Origin: Acinetobacter nectaris CIP 110549
Lineage (GTDB): Bacteria > Pseudomonadota > Gammaproteobacteria > Pseudomonadales > Moraxellaceae
Assembly (NCBI RefSeq): GCF_000488215.1
Contig: NZ_KI530712.1
Span: forward strand, 62,001 to 126,000
DNA: 64,000 bases
Direction: 5' to 3'
The notes beneath the pieces were generated by a model. It was not told where the DNA came from. It was given only the letters and a program-made list of their open reading frames with translations, and did no database searches. Position numbers and translations under genes: made by a program. Of this stretch, positions 34,028 to 44,037 are shown piece by piece (positions within the stretch are counted from its first letter, which is position 1; each line of letters starts with the position of its first letter).

Positions 34028-35281
34028 ATGATGACATTTAACCGCATTCAAGGGGTTTTACATGCTGAGCACTGCTCTTTAGAGCAAGTTGCACAAGAGT
34101 TTGGTACACCGTTATATGTATATTCTAAAGCTGCTTTTGAACAACACTATAATGAGCTAGATAAGGCATTTTCTTATATAGACCATCAAATTTGCTATGC
34201 AGTAAAATCAAACTCTAATTTAGCGGTTTTAAATGTGTTGTCTAAGCTTGGTGCAGGGTTTGATATTGTTACAGGTGGTGAATTGGCACGTGTACTTGCA
34301 GCAGGTGGCGATCCAAAAAAAGTTGTTTTCTCAGGCCTAGGTAAATCTGAAGCAGACATTCAAAAGGCTTTAGAGGTTGGTATTGCATGTTTTAATGTAG
34401 AGTCACATGCTGAACTTGACCGCATAGAAAAAGTAGCAGCAAAACTAAATGTTAAAGCGCCAATTTCATTGCGTGTAAATCCTGATGTAGATGCAAATAC
34501 GCATCCATATATTTCTACAGGGTTAAAAGAAAATAAATTTGGTATTCAAAGTGATGCTGTATATGAAACATATACATATGCAAGTCAGTTACCACATCTA
34601 GAAATTATTGGTATTGATTGTCATATTGGTTCACAGCTAACAGAAACTCAACCATTTGAAGATGCTTTAGCACGTTTAATGGTGATGATTGAGGAACTGA
34701 AAAAGTTAGGTATTGAACTTAAGCATATTGATATTGGTGGTGGTTTAGGTGTTGTATATAAAGATGAAACACCACCTACTGTAGAAGAGTTTGCTCATGC
34801 ATTAAAGCCTGCTTTAGAAAAATTAGGCTTAAAAGTGTTTATGGAGCCGGGTCGTAGCATTAGTGCAAATGCAGGTGTACTTTTAACAAAAGTAGATTTG
34901 TTAAAGCCAACGAGCCATCGTAATTTTGCAATTGTAGATGCTGCAATGAATGACCTTATTCGTCCGTCATTGTACCAAGCGTGGATGGATGTTCAGTCTG
35001 TAACTGAGCCTAAAAAGTCGAAATCCAAAGTTTGGGATATTGTTGGCGCCATTTGCGAAACAGGTGACTTTTTAGCAAAAGACCGTAAACTTACATTAAA
35101 AGAGAACGATACGCTTGCCGTGTTTGGAGCAGGTGCATATGGTTTTGTCATGAGCTCAAATTATAATACGCGTGGTCGTGCTGCAGAGGTGATGGTAGAA
35201 GGCCATAAAGCGCATTTAATTCGTGAGCGTGAAACGATTGAATCGTTGTGGGAAAGAGAACGTTTATTGCCTGAGGAATAA
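34028..35281 (+). CDS. lysA: Diaminopimelate decarboxylase
   Basis: LysA removes a carboxyl group from meso-diaminopimelate to give lysine, the last step of the lysine pathway. The 417-residue chain has the PLP Lys in CYAVKSNSN, the glycine-rich phosphate site GGGLGV, the EPGRSISANAG segment and the second-subunit Cys in ICETGDFLAKDR. Length is normal. Start may be the first or second of two adjacent ATG; AAAGGA lies upstream. It is followed by dapF three bases later, so both lysine genes are in one unit. Confidence 0.98.
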   Translation: MMTFNRIQGVLHAEHCSLEQVAQEFGTPLYVYSKAAFEQHYNELDKAFSYIDHQICYAVKSNSNLAVLNVLSKLGAGFDIVTGGELARVLAAGGDPKKVVFSGLGKSEADIQKALEVGIACFNVESHAELDRIEKVAAKLNVKAPISLRVNPDVDANTHPYISTGLKENKFGIQSDAVYETYTYASQLPHLEIIGIDCHIGSQLTETQPFEDALARLMVMIEELKKLGIELKHIDIGGGLGVVYKDETPPTVEEFAHALKPALEKLGLKVFMEPGRSISANAGVLLTKVDLLKPTSHRNFAIVDAAMNDLIRPSLYQAWMDVQSVTEPKKSKSKVWDIVGAICETGDFLAKDRKLTLKENDTLAVFGAGAYGFVMSSNYNTRGRAAEVMVEGHKAHLIRERETIESLWERERLLPEE

Positions 35282-35284
35282 AAA

Positions 35285-36130
35285 GTGTTACTTGAATTTA
35301 CAAAAATGCATGGTCTTGGTAATGACTTCATGGTGGTTGATCTCATTAGTCAAAAGGCTGAATTAGATACTCTAACCATTCAACGATTAGCAGATCGGCA
35401 TTTTGGCATCGGCTTTGACCAGCTTCTTATTGTTGAAGCACCTGATTTACCTAATGTTGACTTTAAATATCGCATTTATAATGCAGATGGTTCAGAAGTA
35501 GAACAGTGTGGTAATGGCGTACGTTGCTTTGCGAAGTTTGTCCATGATCGTCAGCTTACACGTAAAACCAAAATTCGTGTTCAAACCAAGTCGGGTATTG
35601 TAGAGCCTGAACTTGGCCCGAATGGTTGGGTGCGTGTAAATATGGGGATGCCTAAATTCTTGCCGCATGAGATCCCTTTTGAAGCTGAAGAGCAGGAAGA
35701 GCTTTATGATTTGTCATTGGCAGATGGCTTAATTGTAAAAATTGATGTGGTGAATATGGGGAATCCACATGCAGTGACGGTTGTTCCTGATGTACTTAAT
35801 GTAGATGTACCGTTGCTTGGCCCACAAATTGAAAGACATGCGCGTTTTCCTCAACGTGTGAATGCAGGTTTCTTGCAAATCTTAGATGAAAAGCATGCGC
35901 GTTTGCGTGTATTTGAACGAGGTGTTGGTGAGACACTGGCATGCGGTACAGGTGCATGTGCAGCAGCAGTGAGTGCCATGCGCCGTGGTCTTCTTGCAAG
36001 TGAGGTTGAAATTGAGCTTGCAGGTGGGCGTTTGCACATCGCTTGGAAAGAAGGCGGTGTTGTTTGGATGACAGGTCCAACAGCAACCGTTTATGAAGGG
36101 CGTTTAGACTTACGCTATTTCCAAGGTTAA
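35285..36130 (+). CDS. dapF: Diaminopimelate epimerase
   Basis: DapF converts LL- to meso-diaminopimelate for peptidoglycan and lysine. The 281 residues include both catalytic Cys: in [11 protein letters not shown] (about residue 78) and in [11 protein letters not shown] (about 223). [13 protein letters not shown] is the family opening. The start is GTG at 35285, three bases after lysA, so translation is probably coupled. A terminator follows, before xerC. Confidence 0.98.
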   Translation: MLLEFTKMHGLGNDFMVVDLISQKAELDTLTIQRLADRHFGIGFDQLLIVEAPDLPNVDFKYRIYNADGSEVEQCGNGVRCFAKFVHDRQLTRKTKIRVQTKSGIVEPELGPNGWVRVNMGMPKFLPHEIPFEAEEQEELYDLSLADGLIVKIDVVNMGNPHAVTVVPDVLNVDVPLLGPQIERHARFPQRVNAGFLQILDEKHARLRVFERGVGETLACGTGACAAAVSAMRRGLLASEVEIELAGGRLHIAWKEGGVVWMTGPTATVYEGRLDLRYFQG

Positions 36131-36144
36131 GTTAAATACATTTA

Positions 36145-36171
36145 AAAAAGCACTGTTCTACAGTGCTTTTT
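36145..36171 (+). terminator. Terminator after dapF
   Basis: An 11-base perfect stem (AAAAAGCACTG / CAGTGCTTTTT) with a five-base loop and a T run. xerC begins 21 bases downstream and must have its own promoter or depend on read-through. Confidence 0.9.
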
Positions 36172-36192
36172 CTTTGAGTTAGGGAAGTACGT

Positions 36193-37122
36193 GTGGATAC
36201 AGTATGGCATTGGTTAGAAAATTGGTTAATTTCGCGTAGAAATCAGAACCAATCTATACAGACAATTCAGGCATACTCAAGAGATGTCACAGATTTCTTA
36301 AAGTTTTGTGAGGCAAAAAAGCTAGATATTTATGCAATTGAAACATCGGATTTACGTGAGTTTTTAACTTTTAAAGTTGAACAGGGTCGTTTAGGTCGGA
36401 GTAGTTTACAACGTCAACTTAGTGCAATTCGACAGTTTATGAAGTGGGTGAGTGAAAACCATTTAATTTCTCAGAATATTACCAAAGACTTTCAACTGAA
36501 ACGCCATGCAAGACCATTGCCGGGGTTGGTCGACCCTGAAACGATTATTCAAATTTTAGAGCAGCCTGCACCAAAGAGTGAAGTACAGCATCAACTTTGG
36601 CTCAGAGATAAAGCACTGTTAGAGCTGTTGTATTCAAGTGGTATTCGTTTGTCTGAGGTTCAAGGATTAACTTTTAAAGATATCGATTTTCAACGTAAAT
36701 TGATTCGTATTACGGGTAAAGGCAATAAAACACGTATTGTACCATTTGGTGAAAGTGCAAAAAGTGCAATTCTGGCATGGTTACAGATTTATCAGCTTTG
36801 GAAAGGAAAATTTAAGCCTGATGATGCTGTATTTATTTCCCAACATAGTGGAGAAGCTTTGGGTGTAAGACAAATTGAAAAGCGTGTGAAATTTCAAGCA
36901 CAGCGAGCTGGTGTAAATGTCGATTTACATCCGCACTTACTTCGACATTGTTTTGCAAGCCATTTATTGTCGGGTAGTGGAGATTTACGTGCTGTACAAG
37001 AAATGCTTGGTCATAGTAATTTATCTACAACGCAAATTTATACCCATTTAGACTTTGACCGATTGGCTTCGGTATATGATCAAGCACATCCACGTGCGCA
37101 AAAGGTCAAAGCAGACACTTAG
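36193..37122 (+). CDS. xerC: Tyrosine recombinase XerC
   Basis: XerC and XerD resolve chromosome dimers at dif. The 309 residues have the N-terminal SAM-like domain (QTIQAYSRDVTDFLKFC) and the catalytic set: Arg in SSGIRLSEVQ, Lys in ITGKGNKTRIVP, His and Arg in HLLRHCFASHLL, His in MLGHSNLSTTQ, and Tyr in IYTHLDF. The start is GTG at 36193 behind GGGAAGTACGT. Its position after dapF is common among gammaproteobacteria. It ends base-to-base with the convergent acetyltransferase gene. Confidence 0.96.
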   Translation: MDTVWHWLENWLISRRNQNQSIQTIQAYSRDVTDFLKFCEAKKLDIYAIETSDLREFLTFKVEQGRLGRSSLQRQLSAIRQFMKWVSENHLISQNITKDFQLKRHARPLPGLVDPETIIQILEQPAPKSEVQHQLWLRDKALLELLYSSGIRLSEVQGLTFKDIDFQRKLIRITGKGNKTRIVPFGESAKSAILAWLQIYQLWKGKFKPDDAVFISQHSGEALGVRQIEKRVKFQAQRAGVNVDLHPHLLRHCFASHLLSGSGDLRAVQEMLGHSNLSTTQIYTHLDFDRLASVYDQAHPRAQKVKADT

Positions 37123-37716
37123 TTATTGATGTTGTGATAACAGATCTAAAAGATGTGCGTGTACGTTTGTCCACTCACCAGCAGTGATGCTATACATGAC
37201 GGTATCTCGAATCGTACCATCTTTTCGCAAGGCATCGCCACGAATGACCCCATCTTTTTTTGCCCCTAGTCGTTCAATTGCTTTTTGACTTTTTAGGTTG
37301 AAAATATCTGTACGTAGTGCAACAACATGACATTGCAATGTTTCAAAGGCATGTTTCATAAGAAGTAGTTTGCATGTGGTATTAACATGTGTACGTTGGA
37401 CAGATTTTGCATACCATGTATAGCCAATTTCTACACGGTTGACAGCAGCTAAAATGTCATGATAACTGGTTGTACCCACAATTTTTTGTTGTGTTTCATC
37501 AATAATAACGAAGGGGAAGCGTGTGCCTGCTGCACGTTGTTGTAAGGCGAGTTCAATGTATTCTTTGACTTGAGTAAAATGGGGTGTTGATGTAATTCTA
37601 AGCTTCCATAATTCACCATCTTTACAAGCTTCTATAAGTCCTGCTTCATGTGAAAAGTCTAATGGCTCAATGCGAATATTGTTCATACGAAGTTGTATAG
37701 GTGATACGAAGCTCAT
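37123..37716 (-). CDS. GNAT-family N-acetyltransferase
   Basis: A 197-residue protein of the RimJ/RimL-like acetyltransferase group: IRIEPLDFSHEAGLIEA opening, the acceptor-side segment RVEIGYTWYAKSVQRTHVNT, and the late helix NLKSQKAIERLGAKKDGVIR with the acetyl-CoA contact region before it. No N-terminal protein target can be inferred. It lies 16 bases after the Lrp-family gene, so the two may be co-transcribed. The end abuts xerC exactly. Confidence 0.9.
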   Translation of the reverse strand: MSFVSPIQLRMNNIRIEPLDFSHEAGLIEACKDGELWKLRITSTPHFTQVKEYIELALQQRAAGTRFPFVIIDETQQKIVGTTSYHDILAAVNRVEIGYTWYAKSVQRTHVNTTCKLLLMKHAFETLQCHVVALRTDIFNLKSQKAIERLGAKKDGVIRGDALRKDGTIRDTVMYSITAGEWTNVHAHLLDLLSQHQ

Positions 37717-37732
37717 GATGAATCCTTATACT

Positions 37733-38218
37733 TTATAATGGAAGTTGATAGCTCTGTTTAATAATTTGGCTGGGTAAGTCAGTTTTGACACTGGTAATGC
37801 CATTTTTTTTGGTGAGATGTCCCGACTGGAATTTGCGGTAACTTTCTAAATCAGGAACAACGACTTTTAGCATAGCATCGCACTCACCTAAAATAATATA
37901 GCACTCCATGACTTGTGGAAGCTCTTTCATTGCTTCAATAAAAAGGTCGATAGTTTCTGCATCTTGCCCAATGAGCCAAATACGCGAAAAAAGAATGAGC
38001 TGTAAGCCAACCTTTTGAGGGTCTACAAGGGTGGTATAGCTTTGAATAATATTGGCTTCTTCTAAGATTTTAACCCGCCGTAAACAAGAAGATGGTGAGA
38101 GCCCAACGTGCTTGGCGAGGTCGTTATTTTGAACTCTTCCATTTGCTTGTAACTGTCGAATAATATTTTTATCGATTCTATCTAAGCTTACTGAAATATT
38201 TGATGATTTAACTTTCAT
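37733..38218 (-). CDS. Lrp/AsnC-family transcription regulator
   Basis: A 161-residue regulator with an N-terminal helix-turn-helix (residues about 14-55, DKNIIRQLQANGRVQNNDLA and LSPSSCLRRVKILEE) and a C-terminal RAM ligand-binding domain (about 75-155). It is divergent from the LysE-type exporter 106 bases away. That pairing suggests it senses an amino acid and switches the exporter, though the ligand is unknown. Confidence 0.93.
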   Translation of the reverse strand: MKVKSSNISVSLDRIDKNIIRQLQANGRVQNNDLAKHVGLSPSSCLRRVKILEEANIIQSYTTLVDPQKVGLQLILFSRIWLIGQDAETIDLFIEAMKELPQVMECYIILGECDAMLKVVVPDLESYRKFQSGHLTKKNGITSVKTDLPSQIIKQSYQLPL

Positions 38219-38324
38219 TTTTTCACAGATAATTCTAAAAATATGAATAATTATAGAATATTTGCAAGCCTATTTTATAAAGAAATTTAGATAATACGCA
38301 CATTCAGAGGCAATAATCTGGGAA

Positions 38325-38939
38325 ATGCAAATGTCTGATTTAATTTTATTTACGCTAACAATAATTCCATTGGTATTTACACCCGGCCCAGATATGATTT
38401 TTATCTTGTCACAAGTTGTAGGTAAGGATGCAAAAGCAGGGGTAATGGCAACACTTGGCGTATGCTGTGGTTATCTGATTCACTCTATTTTGGTTGCTTT
38501 AGGAGTATCTGCGATTATTATTTCTTATCCTTTACTGTTTGATGCTATTCGCTATATTGGTGTTGCCTACTTGTTGTTTTTAGCTTTTCAGTTGTTTAAA
38601 ACAGCATTTTCAAAAAATAAAGAGCTTCAATTAAATAAAAAAGTAGTTAAGAGTCCTATTAAAAAAGGTTTTTTTACAGCACTTCTTAATCCTAAAGGAA
38701 TGCTTATTTACTTTGCAATTTTACCGCAGTTTATGCATCAAAATGGAAATACAGTGGTGCAGGGGTTAAGTCTGTCTTTTATTTTTATTGGGCTGTGTTT
38801 TGTTGTGTACTCAAGTTTAAGTATGTTGATTGGAAAATTTGTACGTCATACGCAATTTGATGCAACGAAGCAAAAATGGGTTGATGTTGGCTCAGGAACA
38901 ATGATTATGCTTGCTGCAACATGGCTTATTGCACATTAA
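38325..38939 (+). CDS. LysE/RhtB-family amino-acid exporter
   Basis: A 204-residue inner-membrane exporter with about six hydrophobic segments and the family start FTPGPDMIFILSQVVGKDAKAG. KKGFFTALLNPKGMLIYFAI carries the conserved NPK motif. The first ATG is at 38325; the second, at 38331, has GGGA seven bases upstream and may be the true start. It is divergent from an Lrp-family regulator, a common arrangement for these exporters. Confidence 0.92.
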   Translation: MQMSDLILFTLTIIPLVFTPGPDMIFILSQVVGKDAKAGVMATLGVCCGYLIHSILVALGVSAIIISYPLLFDAIRYIGVAYLLFLAFQLFKTAFSKNKELQLNKKVVKSPIKKGFFTALLNPKGMLIYFAILPQFMHQNGNTVVQGLSLSFIFIGLCFVVYSSLSMLIGKFVRHTQFDATKQKWVDVGSGTMIMLAATWLIAH

Positions 38940-39287
38940 ATAAAACTGCTTTCTTTAATGATTTAGATAACTTATTTTATATTTATACATTGAATTGTTT
39001 TTATGTTTTATATCAGAAAAACTGATGTAATTATTGAGAGTCTAACCATTAAATTTTATTTAACATATTGTTTATTATGTTTAAAATTTATATTTAATGG
39101 TTTTGAAGTCTAAAAATTGGTTTTTTTATGTCTATAAACGTGTGTTTTTTTACCCAAAATGACATATGAACAAGAATTGTGACTTGACCAAAAGACAGTG
39201 CACAATGCAAGATAGGCAACGTAAAGACAAACTTAAAAAGCTTTTTGCTTTTTCCCTCCATATCATTTAAGCATAGCCGAGGATTAC
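38940..39287. other. AT-rich non-coding gap before etfB
   Basis: No gene is seen. A TTGACC hexamer at about 39183-39188 could be a -35 box of the etf promoter, with a poor -10 (CAAGAT) 18 bases later. Nothing else is recognisable. Confidence 0.35.
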
Positions 39288-40037
39288 ATGAAGGCTCTTG
39301 TTGCTGTCAAACGTGTTGTAGATGCCAATGTAAAAGTTCGCATTAAGTCGGACAACAGTGGTGTTGATTTAACTAACGTTAAAATGTCCATTAACCCATT
39401 TTGTGAGATTGCTGTTGAAGAAGCAGTACGTCTAAAAGAAAAAGGGGTTGTTTCTGAAATTGTGGTTGTTTCTGTTGGAGCAAAAGAAGCTCAAGAACAA
39501 TTACGTTCATCTATGGCATTGGGTGCAGACCGTGCAATTTTAGTTGAAACAAATGATGAAATTGGTGCTTTAGAAGTTGCAAAAGTACTGAAAGGTATTG
39601 TTGCTGAAGAAAAGCCTGAACTTGTATTGCTTGGTAAACAAGCCATTGATGATGATTCAAATCAAGTGGGTCAGATGCTTTCTGCATTAATGGGATCGGG
39701 GCAAGCTACATTTGCATCTCAAATTAATATTGAAGGCGATAAAGCACAAGTTACGCGTGAAATTGATGGTGGTTTACAAACAATCGAATTATCACTTCCT
39801 GCGGTAATTACATCTGACTTGCGTTTAAATGAACCACGTTATGTAAAACTACCTGACATTATGAAAGCACGTAAGAAGCAGTTGGACGTGAAGTCACCTG
39901 CAGATTATGGTGTGGCAACAGGTACTAAGCTAAAAACCATTAAAGTTGAAAACCCACCTGAGCGTAAAGCTGGCGTACAAGTTTCGTCTGTAGATGAACT
40001 TGTTGAAAAGCTTAAAAACGAAGCGAAAGTGATCTAA
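39288..40037 (+). CDS. etfB: Electron-transfer flavoprotein, beta subunit
   Basis: A 249-residue subunit of the FAD/AMP-containing protein that collects electrons from acyl-CoA and other dehydrogenases and passes them to the quinone pool. [20 protein letters not shown] is the family opening; [13 protein letters not shown] and [20 protein letters not shown] are diagnostic. It pairs with etfA 15 bases downstream. Confidence 0.98.
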   Translation: MKALVAVKRVVDANVKVRIKSDNSGVDLTNVKMSINPFCEIAVEEAVRLKEKGVVSEIVVVSVGAKEAQEQLRSSMALGADRAILVETNDEIGALEVAKVLKGIVAEEKPELVLLGKQAIDDDSNQVGQMLSALMGSGQATFASQINIEGDKAQVTREIDGGLQTIELSLPAVITSDLRLNEPRYVKLPDIMKARKKQLDVKSPADYGVATGTKLKTIKVENPPERKAGVQVSSVDELVEKLKNEAKVI

Positions 40038-40052
40038 TACAAGGGATAGAAC

Positions 40053-40985
40053 ATGAGTATTTTGGTAATCGCTGATCACGACAACAAAGCACTTGGTGGT
40101 GCGACTTTAAATGTTGTTGCAGCAGCACAAAAAATTGGCAGTGATATTACAGTATTGGTTGCAGGTCATGGTGCAAGTGCAGTAGCTGAGCAAGCTGCAA
40201 AAGTTTCGGGCGTAACAAAAGTTATTCTTGCCGACCAAGCTGTATATGTACATCAACTTGCAGAGAATGTTGCAGCACTTGTTGCTAAAATTGCAAAAAA
40301 CTATTCACATGTTTTAGCTGCTTCAACAACAACGGGTAAAAATATTTTACCGCGTGTTGCTGCACTATTAGATGTAAGCATGGTGACAGATATTATCGCT
40401 GTTGAATCTGCGAATACTTTTAAGCGTCCGATTTATGCAGGTAATGCAATTGCAACTGTGCAGTCTGAAGAAGCAATCATTTTAGGTACTGTACGTACAA
40501 CTGCTTTTGAAGCAGTTGCAAACGATACAGGAAGTGCATCTGTTGAGTCTGTTGCAGATGCAGAAAATGCAGGTGTTTCTACATTTGTATCTGAAGAGAT
40601 TCTTCAGTCAGAGCGTCCTGAGCTTGCCGCAGCGCGTGTGGTTGTGTCTGGTGGTCGTGGTGTTGGTTCTGCGGAAAACTATCATGCAGTACTTGATCCT
40701 TTAGCAGATAAGCTAGGTGCAGCTCAAGGCGCTTCTCGTGCTGCTGTAGATGCAGGTTTTGTACCGAATGATATGCAAGTCGGTCAAACAGGTAAAATTG
40801 TTGCTCCTGAGCTTTATATCGCTGTTGGTATTTCAGGCGCAATTCAGCATTTGGCTGGTATGAAAGACTCTAAAGTGATTGTTGCGATTAACAAAGATGA
40901 AGAAGCACCAATTAATGCAGTTGCCGACTACTGGTTAGTGGGTGATTTAAATGAAGTTGTTCCTGAATTAGCATCAAAAATCTAA
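40053..40985 (+). CDS. etfA: Electron-transfer flavoprotein, alpha subunit
   Basis: The 310-residue alpha subunit binds the redox FAD. The FAD site VVSGGRGVGSAENY (about residue 197) and GQTGKIVAPELYIAVGISGA (about 250) are clear. A terminator follows 15 bases after the stop. The partner is etfB just upstream. Confidence 0.98.
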   Translation: MSILVIADHDNKALGGATLNVVAAAQKIGSDITVLVAGHGASAVAEQAAKVSGVTKVILADQAVYVHQLAENVAALVAKIAKNYSHVLAASTTTGKNILPRVAALLDVSMVTDIIAVESANTFKRPIYAGNAIATVQSEEAIILGTVRTTAFEAVANDTGSASVESVADAENAGVSTFVSEEILQSERPELAAARVVVSGGRGVGSAENYHAVLDPLADKLGAAQGASRAAVDAGFVPNDMQVGQTGKIVAPELYIAVGISGAIQHLAGMKDSKVIVAINKDEEAPINAVADYWLVGDLNEVVPELASKI

Positions 40986-40999
40986 ACAGCGGATAATTT

Positions 41000-41025
41000 A
41001 AAATGCCTCATTATGAGGCATTTTT
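41000..41025 (+). terminator. Terminator of etfBA
   Basis: AAAATGCCTCA pairs with TGAGGCATTTT around a three-base loop, followed by TT(A)T. Confidence 0.88.
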
Positions 41026-41228
41026 TATGTGTACTTACAATAAAATATAAGCCTTAGAAAATGATCAACTTTTTTTGTAAAAAATATTACATTTTCTAGC
41101 CAAAAAAATAGATGAACTTGATGTTTCAGCACACAAATAAAATGGCAAATATGTTAAAATTGCGCGTTATGTTTTTAATTTTAGTTTGAGATTTTGAACT
41201 AAATTCTCTCTGATTTTTTGAAGATCCA

Positions 41229-41247
41229 TGATTAGTCAAACTAATCA
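41229..41247 (+). other. Inverted repeat in the gyrA leader
   Basis: TGATTAGT and ACTAATCA form a perfect 8-base stem with loop CAA, ending 17 bases before the gyrA ATG. It may fold in the mRNA near the ribosome-binding site (AAGGAG). There is no T run, so it is not a terminator. Confidence 0.4.
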
Positions 41248-41264
41248 AAAAACAAGGAGTATGC

Positions 41265-43979
41265 ATGAGCGTATCGGAAATAAGACCGATTGCCATTGAG
41301 GATGAACTCAAGCACTCGTATCTAGATTATGCAATGAGCGTGATTGTATCGCGTGCATTACCAGATGTGAGAGATGGCCTTAAACCCGTTCATCGTCGTG
41401 TGCTTTATGCTATGCACGAGCTGGGCAATGACTATAACAAAGCCTATAAAAAATCTGCACGTGTGGTGGGTGATGTTATTGGTAAATACCATCCACATGG
41501 TGATTCGGCTGTTTATGAAACAATTGTACGTATGGCACAAGATTTCAGCCTACGTTATCAACTTGTAGATGGTCAAGGAAACTTTGGTTCTATTGATGGT
41601 GACAGCGCTGCTGCCATGCGTTATACCGAAGTTCGTATGACGCGTCTAGCACATGAACTATTGGCTGACTTAGAAAAAGATACGGTAGACTGGGAAGATA
41701 ACTACGACGGTTCTGAGCGTATTCCACAAGTTTTACCAACACGTATTCCAAATTTACTTATAAATGGTGCAGCAGGTATTGCCGTAGGTATGGCAACCAA
41801 TATGGCACCACATAACATGACAGAAGTTATTCATGCATGTCTTGCTTATGCAGATAATCCTAATATTTCTGTTGAAGGTTTGATGGAGCATGTAACGGGG
41901 CCAGATTTTCCAACAGGTGGCATTATCTATGGTAAATCAGGTATTGTAGATGCTTACCGTACGGGTAAAGGGCGTTTACATATTCGTGGTAAATACCATT
42001 TTGAAGAAGACAGCAAAGGTCGTACCACAATTGTCTTTACTGAAATTCCATATCAAGTAAACAAAGCACGAGTTATTGAACGTATTGCTGAGCTTGTAAA
42101 AGAGAAAAAAATAGAAGGAATTTCAGAACTTCGAGATGAGACCGATAAAGACGGTATGCGTATCGCCATTGATTTAAAACGTGGTGAAAATGCAGAAGTT
42201 GTTGTTAATAATTTATTCTTAAATACTCAACTTGAGAACTCTTTCAGTATCAATATGGTTTGTCTAGATAATGGACAGCCAAAGTTAATGAACTTAAAGG
42301 ATATTGTTGCTGCATTTATTCGTCATCGCCAAGAAGTGGTAACACGTCGTACGATGTTTGAATTGCGTAAAGCACGTGAACGTGGGCATATCTTAGAAGG
42401 CTTAACTGTTGCTTTAGCAAATATTGATGCAGTCATTGAAACGATTCGATCATCTGGCAACCCTGCACAGGCACGTGAACGTTTGTTAGAGCGTGAGTGG
42501 GCAGCGGGAAGTGTTGTTGCATTGCTTGAAAAAGCAGGTTCGATTTCTGTACGCCCTGATGAGATTGAGGGTGAAGACCCAAGTCGACCATTTGGCTTGA
42601 CTCAAGATGTTTATAGACTGTCTCCTGCGCAGGTCAGTGCAATTTTAGAATTACGCTTGCACCGCTTAACAGGTTTAGAACAAGATAAACTGCATGCAGA
42701 ATATAGTGAAATCTTGTCACAAATTGCAGAACTGACAGCAATTTTGAACGACTTCAATTTATTAATGAACGTGATTCGTGAAGAGCTTGCACAAGTGTTG
42801 CAACAGTATGGTGATGCACGTCGTACCGATATTGTTGAGTCGCGAATAGATTTTTGTCGTGAAGATTTAATTCCTGAAGAGCAAATTGTTTTAACAGTTT
42901 CTCAAACAGGTTATGCAAAAACACAGCCACTTTCAGACTATCAAGCACAGCGCCGTGGTGGTCGTGGTAAGTCTGCGACGTCGATGAAAGATGATGACAT
43001 TATTCAGCATCTCATTGTGACTTCAAATCATTCAACGGTATTGTGCTTTACCAATGTAGGTAAAGTTTATCGTTTGAAAGCATTTGAAGTGCCACAAGCA
43101 TCTCGAGGAGCAAAAGGTCGCCCAATAGTGAACTTATTGCCACTTGAGCCAAACGAAACGATTACTGCAATTTTACCTGTAAAAGATTTCCCAGAAGATC
43201 ATTATGTATTTATGGCGACAGCTTCAGGTACAGTAAAACGTGTCGATCTTTCTCAGTTTAGTAATGTGCGTTCAAATGGCTTACGTGCAATTGAGCTAAA
43301 TGAAGAAGATACGCTGATCGGTGTTGCAATTACCGATGGTAAACAACAAATTATGTTGTTCTCAAATGAAGGGAAAGCAATCCGTTTTGCTGAAACAGAT
43401 GTGCGTGCTATGGGACGTACTGCACGTGGTGTACGTGGTATGCGTGTAACACTTGCAAATGCAGCGGCAGATAGTGAAGAAGTTGAGTCTGATGTAGAAG
43501 ATGCAAATGATGATACTTTAGATGATTCAAGCGAACTTAATCTAATCAGTCGTATCGTTTCTTTGGTTGTTGTACCAGAAAATGGTGAAGTACTTTGTGC
43601 TTGTGCAAAAGGTTATGGTAAGAGAACACCTGTAGATGACTTCCCAACGAAGAAACGTGGTGGTAAAGGCATTATTGCAATTAAAACCAGTGAACGAAAT
43701 GGTGAGTTAGTTGGTGCAGTATCTATTGATGAGAGCAAAGAAATGCTTCTTATCTCTGATGGTGGCACACTTGTACGTACACGTGCTTCAGAGGTTGCAA
43801 CTACTGGAAGAAATGCACAGGGTGTACGTCTAATTCGTTTACAAGAAGAAGTTCTTGTAGGTGTTGTATCTATCGAAGCCGTTATCAGTGATGATGAAGA
43901 TGAAGAGATTATTTCTGATGAAAGTGAAGCTGTAGTTGAAGAAGTTGATTCTTCTGCTGTACGAAAGCCTCAAGAGTAA
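41265..43979 (+). CDS. gyrA: DNA gyrase subunit A
   Basis: GyrA cuts and rejoins DNA in the gyrase tetramer. At 904 residues it matches the long form of Acinetobacter. The catalytic Tyr is in the [10 protein letters not shown] segment (about 120). The quinolone region reads [10 protein letters not shown] with Ser81 and Glu85, the susceptible form. The QRRGGRGK GyrA-box (about 564) opens the C-terminal wrapping domain. Two acidic stretches are notable: [16 protein letters not shown] near residue 735 and [16 protein letters not shown] near the C-terminus. AAGGAG lies nine bases before the ATG. Confidence 0.99.
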   Translation: MSVSEIRPIAIEDELKHSYLDYAMSVIVSRALPDVRDGLKPVHRRVLYAMHELGNDYNKAYKKSARVVGDVIGKYHPHGDSAVYETIVRMAQDFSLRYQLVDGQGNFGSIDGDSAAAMRYTEVRMTRLAHELLADLEKDTVDWEDNYDGSERIPQVLPTRIPNLLINGAAGIAVGMATNMAPHNMTEVIHACLAYADNPNISVEGLMEHVTGPDFPTGGIIYGKSGIVDAYRTGKGRLHIRGKYHFEEDSKGRTTIVFTEIPYQVNKARVIERIAELVKEKKIEGISELRDETDKDGMRIAIDLKRGENAEVVVNNLFLNTQLENSFSINMVCLDNGQPKLMNLKDIVAAFIRHRQEVVTRRTMFELRKARERGHILEGLTVALANIDAVIETIRSSGNPAQARERLLEREWAAGSVVALLEKAGSISVRPDEIEGEDPSRPFGLTQDVYRLSPAQVSAILELRLHRLTGLEQDKLHAEYSEILSQIAELTAILNDFNLLMNVIREELAQVLQQYGDARRTDIVESRIDFCREDLIPEEQIVLTVSQTGYAKTQPLSDYQAQRRGGRGKSATSMKDDDIIQHLIVTSNHSTVLCFTNVGKVYRLKAFEVPQASRGAKGRPIVNLLPLEPNETITAILPVKDFPEDHYVFMATASGTVKRVDLSQFSNVRSNGLRAIELNEEDTLIGVAITDGKQQIMLFSNEGKAIRFAETDVRAMGRTARGVRGMRVTLANAAADSEEVESDVEDANDDTLDDSSELNLISRIVSLVVVPENGEVLCACAKGYGKRTPVDDFPTKKRGGKGIIAIKTSERNGELVGAVSIDESKEMLLISDGGTLVRTRASEVATTGRNAQGVRLIRLQEEVLVGVVSIEAVISDDEDEEIISDESEAVVEEVDSSAVRKPQE

Positions 43980-43991
43980 TTAAATCATTAT

Positions 43992-44022
43992 AAAAAAAGG
44001 AAGCAATTTGCTTCCTTTTTTT
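43992..44022. terminator. Bidirectional terminator between gyrA and oxyR
   Basis: AAAAAAAGGAAGCAA and TTGCTTCCTTTTTTT form a near-perfect stem with A/T tracts on both sides, ending both convergent genes. Confidence 0.92.
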
Positions 44023-44037
44023 ATTTAAAGCATTTCG

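Noticed and set aside
35796..36086. His/Leu-rich reverse frames inside dapF
   Set aside because: Antisense shadows of the conserved C-terminal half of DapF.
41505..41519. Possible quinolone-resistance change in gyrA
   Set aside because: The sequence reads Ser81 and Glu85, the susceptible type for this genus.
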